Assembly (NCBI GenBank): GCA_965116235.1
Contig: OZ220496.1
Location: 62,001-126,000, forward strand
Direction: 5' to 3'
Origin: MPNP01 sp965116235
GTDB taxonomy: Bacteria; Pseudomonadota; Alphaproteobacteria; Rhodobacterales; Rhodobacteraceae
Length of the DNA: 64,000 nt
Shown here: positions 63,601 to 64,000 of the stretch, piece after piece
Numbering within the stretch: the first letter of the stretch is position 1
Layout of the letters: every line of letters starts with the position of its first letter
Translations under genes and position numbers: made by a program
The notes under the pieces: generated by a model
Told to the model about the DNA's origin: nothing
What the model saw: only the letters and a program-made list of their open reading frames with translations
The model's database searches: none

Positions 63601-64000
63601 TCCCTGACCCCTGCTGATTTTGCCCGCGTCAATCCGAATACTCGAACCGCACCGGTCTTCAGGAGTCGTCGCGACGCCGAATTGACCGCCGCAATCTATG
63701 CCCGCCTCCCCGTGCTGGTTGACCGAGCAGCAGGACAGGACAACAAGGCGTGGCCGGTACTGTATTCTACAATGTTCCAGATGTCCAACGATTCCAGCCT
63801 GTTTCGCACGGTCCAGGAACTTGAAGAGGAGGAAAGCGCTTTTCCCGTGACCGGCAATCGCTACGACAGCCCCAATGGCCAATGGGTACCATTGTACGAG
63901 GGCAAGATGGTGCAGGCTTACGATCACCGGGCTGCTGGCATCACTGTTGATCCAACAAACTTGCTTCGACAGGGACAAAAGGATGAGGTATCAGGGGAAC
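60664..64000 (+). CDS. Type IIG restriction-methylation enzyme (Eco57I-like), C-terminus outside window
   Basis: Large fused restriction-methylation protein; 1112 residues are visible and the frame is open at the window edge. An N-terminal nuclease-like region has RPDGLLF near residue 98 and VIVEAKKW near 130 (a PD...ExK arrangement). It is followed by QMLRYMLRAQ and LRWGILTNGCRWRLYY, a helical region, SYYTPANLV near 450, SAM motif I DPAMGSGHFLVYL near 509, and catalytic motif IV IVGNPPWDRI near 800, typical of N6-adenine methylases of the gamma class. It probably both methylates and cuts DNA; the specificity domain lies further downstream. Start ATG at 60664. A separate type II pair lies 9 kb to the left. 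Confidence 0.87.
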   Translation, partial: MNLPIHADEQFRTALMSRVGGRLFTEGFLCDRVSGMLEWSELDDAAVDRFESRLQELWPATDWSPNETQTERVLIWPLLECLGWSHWLEQEPLGSDSRPDGLLFCDQAKKELAEREQTGPARYRHGNVIVEAKKWRRPLDRAEGSFRTPSSQMLRYMLRAQHITENRLRWGILTNGCRWRLYYSGADSISEEFFEFDLDAAVSSVESERCHSLKMFLLMFRHEAFQAGPDGRSFHLRAIAEGQFEQQRITRDLARNVFDSVFPDLTRALAEAAPQKPLTEVRNASLILLFRLLFILYAEDRHLLPVNRPGYRNYSLRHRLRQDIGRRKNAGEVFSRHASVYWCIISEFCQIIGQGDDSIGLPAYNGGLFDCSRTPLLNRVNLSDAVVADVIDKLSFEVVVSGRRYINYRDLGVRQLGSIYEQLLEHEVVRDDTGQPVMRLGMHARKDTGSYYTPANLVRLVVEETLDPLVQAAHENFAQVAQKPDGGEKTRQLHELDPATRLLNLKICDPAMGSGHFLVYLVDYLADRVIAALDHAAEVIQHHESPLGELIAGVREMIVRNAKEGNWYVDPDQLDDRHIIRRMVLKCCIYGVDRNPLAVELTKVSLWLHTLTAGAPLSFLDHHLRCGDSLFGSWVDKTQAKAGQGRALFLDDPIHRALATVGRMQEISTLTDAELEEAQRSASLFRTVEEKTKPLNCFMSMLMAFEWMQVPRDGKDGTAIEYWLDGIYGDPVDIALNGLSTEEDKATNNKDARHRFVRLRDKALSIIEAERFLHWQVTFPGVWFDWEGGRTGGFDAIVGNPPWDRIELQRTKWFEQRRPEIARASNDTVRRKMIARLEQDGDPLHNEYNQAYERSKRIRTIARNSGDYPLLAGTNLYSLFVERAMALVHPGGMIGLLTPSGIAGDKNASQFFSEVATSGRLKSLYDFQNKGRNGHFFPDVHNSFKFCAFVASPSPLPQPARLGFFLDSVTDISDPDRCFSLTPADFARVNPNTRTAPVFRSRRDAELTAAIYARLPVLVDRAAGQDNKAWPVLYSTMFQMSNDSSLFRTVQELEEEESAFPVTGNRYDSPNGQWVPLYEGKMVQAYDHRAAGITVDPTNLLRQGQKDEVSGE

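Noticed and set aside
1..64000. CRISPR arrays, tRNA and rRNA genes
   Set aside because: No regularly spaced direct repeats and no cloverleaf or rRNA-like sequence noticed on reading; a dedicated tRNA scan was not possible.

Overview
The window looks like a chromosomal piece of an alphaproteobacterium. That is an inference from the style of the sugar ABC transporters (SmoK/UgpC-type ATPases), the carB and aspS sequences, and the moderate GC content; nothing in the window fixes a genus. Two thirds of it is catabolic and transport DNA with intact genes. The rest is accessory DNA with many broken genes, remnants of IS1595-family insertion sequences and restriction genes. That mix suggests a genome that takes up many small solutes and carries a heavy load of decaying mobile DNA, as some host-associated bacteria do.

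Region by region. Positions 1-9961: a polyol or sugar locus with an incomplete xylulokinase, a binding-protein ABC transporter whose ATPase is on the divergent arm, a glycerol-1-phosphate-dehydrogenase-like enzyme, a SIS isomerase-like protein, an SDR dehydrogenase and a HAD-IIA hydrolase. Positions 10059-15436: a second complete sugar ABC transporter with an enolase-superfamily sugar-acid dehydratase. Positions 15655-16130: a dead IS1595-family transposase. Positions 16572-22932: a GntR/FCD regulator and a compact set for non-phosphorylative L-fucose-type catabolism (mutarotase, aldose dehydrogenase, lactonase, UxaA-type dehydratase, FAH-family enzyme). Positions 23210-25350: a small decayed defence patch with a helicase remnant and an AbiE-type toxin-antitoxin pair whose toxin carries four single-base indels. 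Positions 25568-31710: a third ABC transporter with a cytoplasmic MGH1/GH63-like hydrolase, probably for mannosyl- or glucosylglycerate-type solutes. Then come a DMT exporter and aspS. Positions 34948-45018: one long operon joining an SDR, a glycine-betaine-class ABC transporter with a double-length permease, and a three-subunit acetone-carboxylase-like enzyme. Then cfa and carB.

Positions 50061-60463 are the most unusual part. The two halves of one IS1595-family element, each still carrying its terminal inverted repeat, lie about 9.7 kb apart and rejoin to 719 bp. The DNA between them holds a type II methyltransferase/endonuclease pair, two small exported proteins with near-identical signal peptides, and the remains of a phage satellite or minimal prophage: primase-helicase, terminase, HNH nuclease, major capsid protein, protease and portal, with no tail, lysis or integrase genes. 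Most of these phage genes are broken by in-frame stops or frameshifts, while the flanking housekeeping genes are intact. The window ends inside a large type IIG (Eco57I-like) restriction-methylation gene.

Three transport operons share one layout: binding protein, then a strong hairpin, then the permeases. No tRNA, rRNA or CRISPR array was found.
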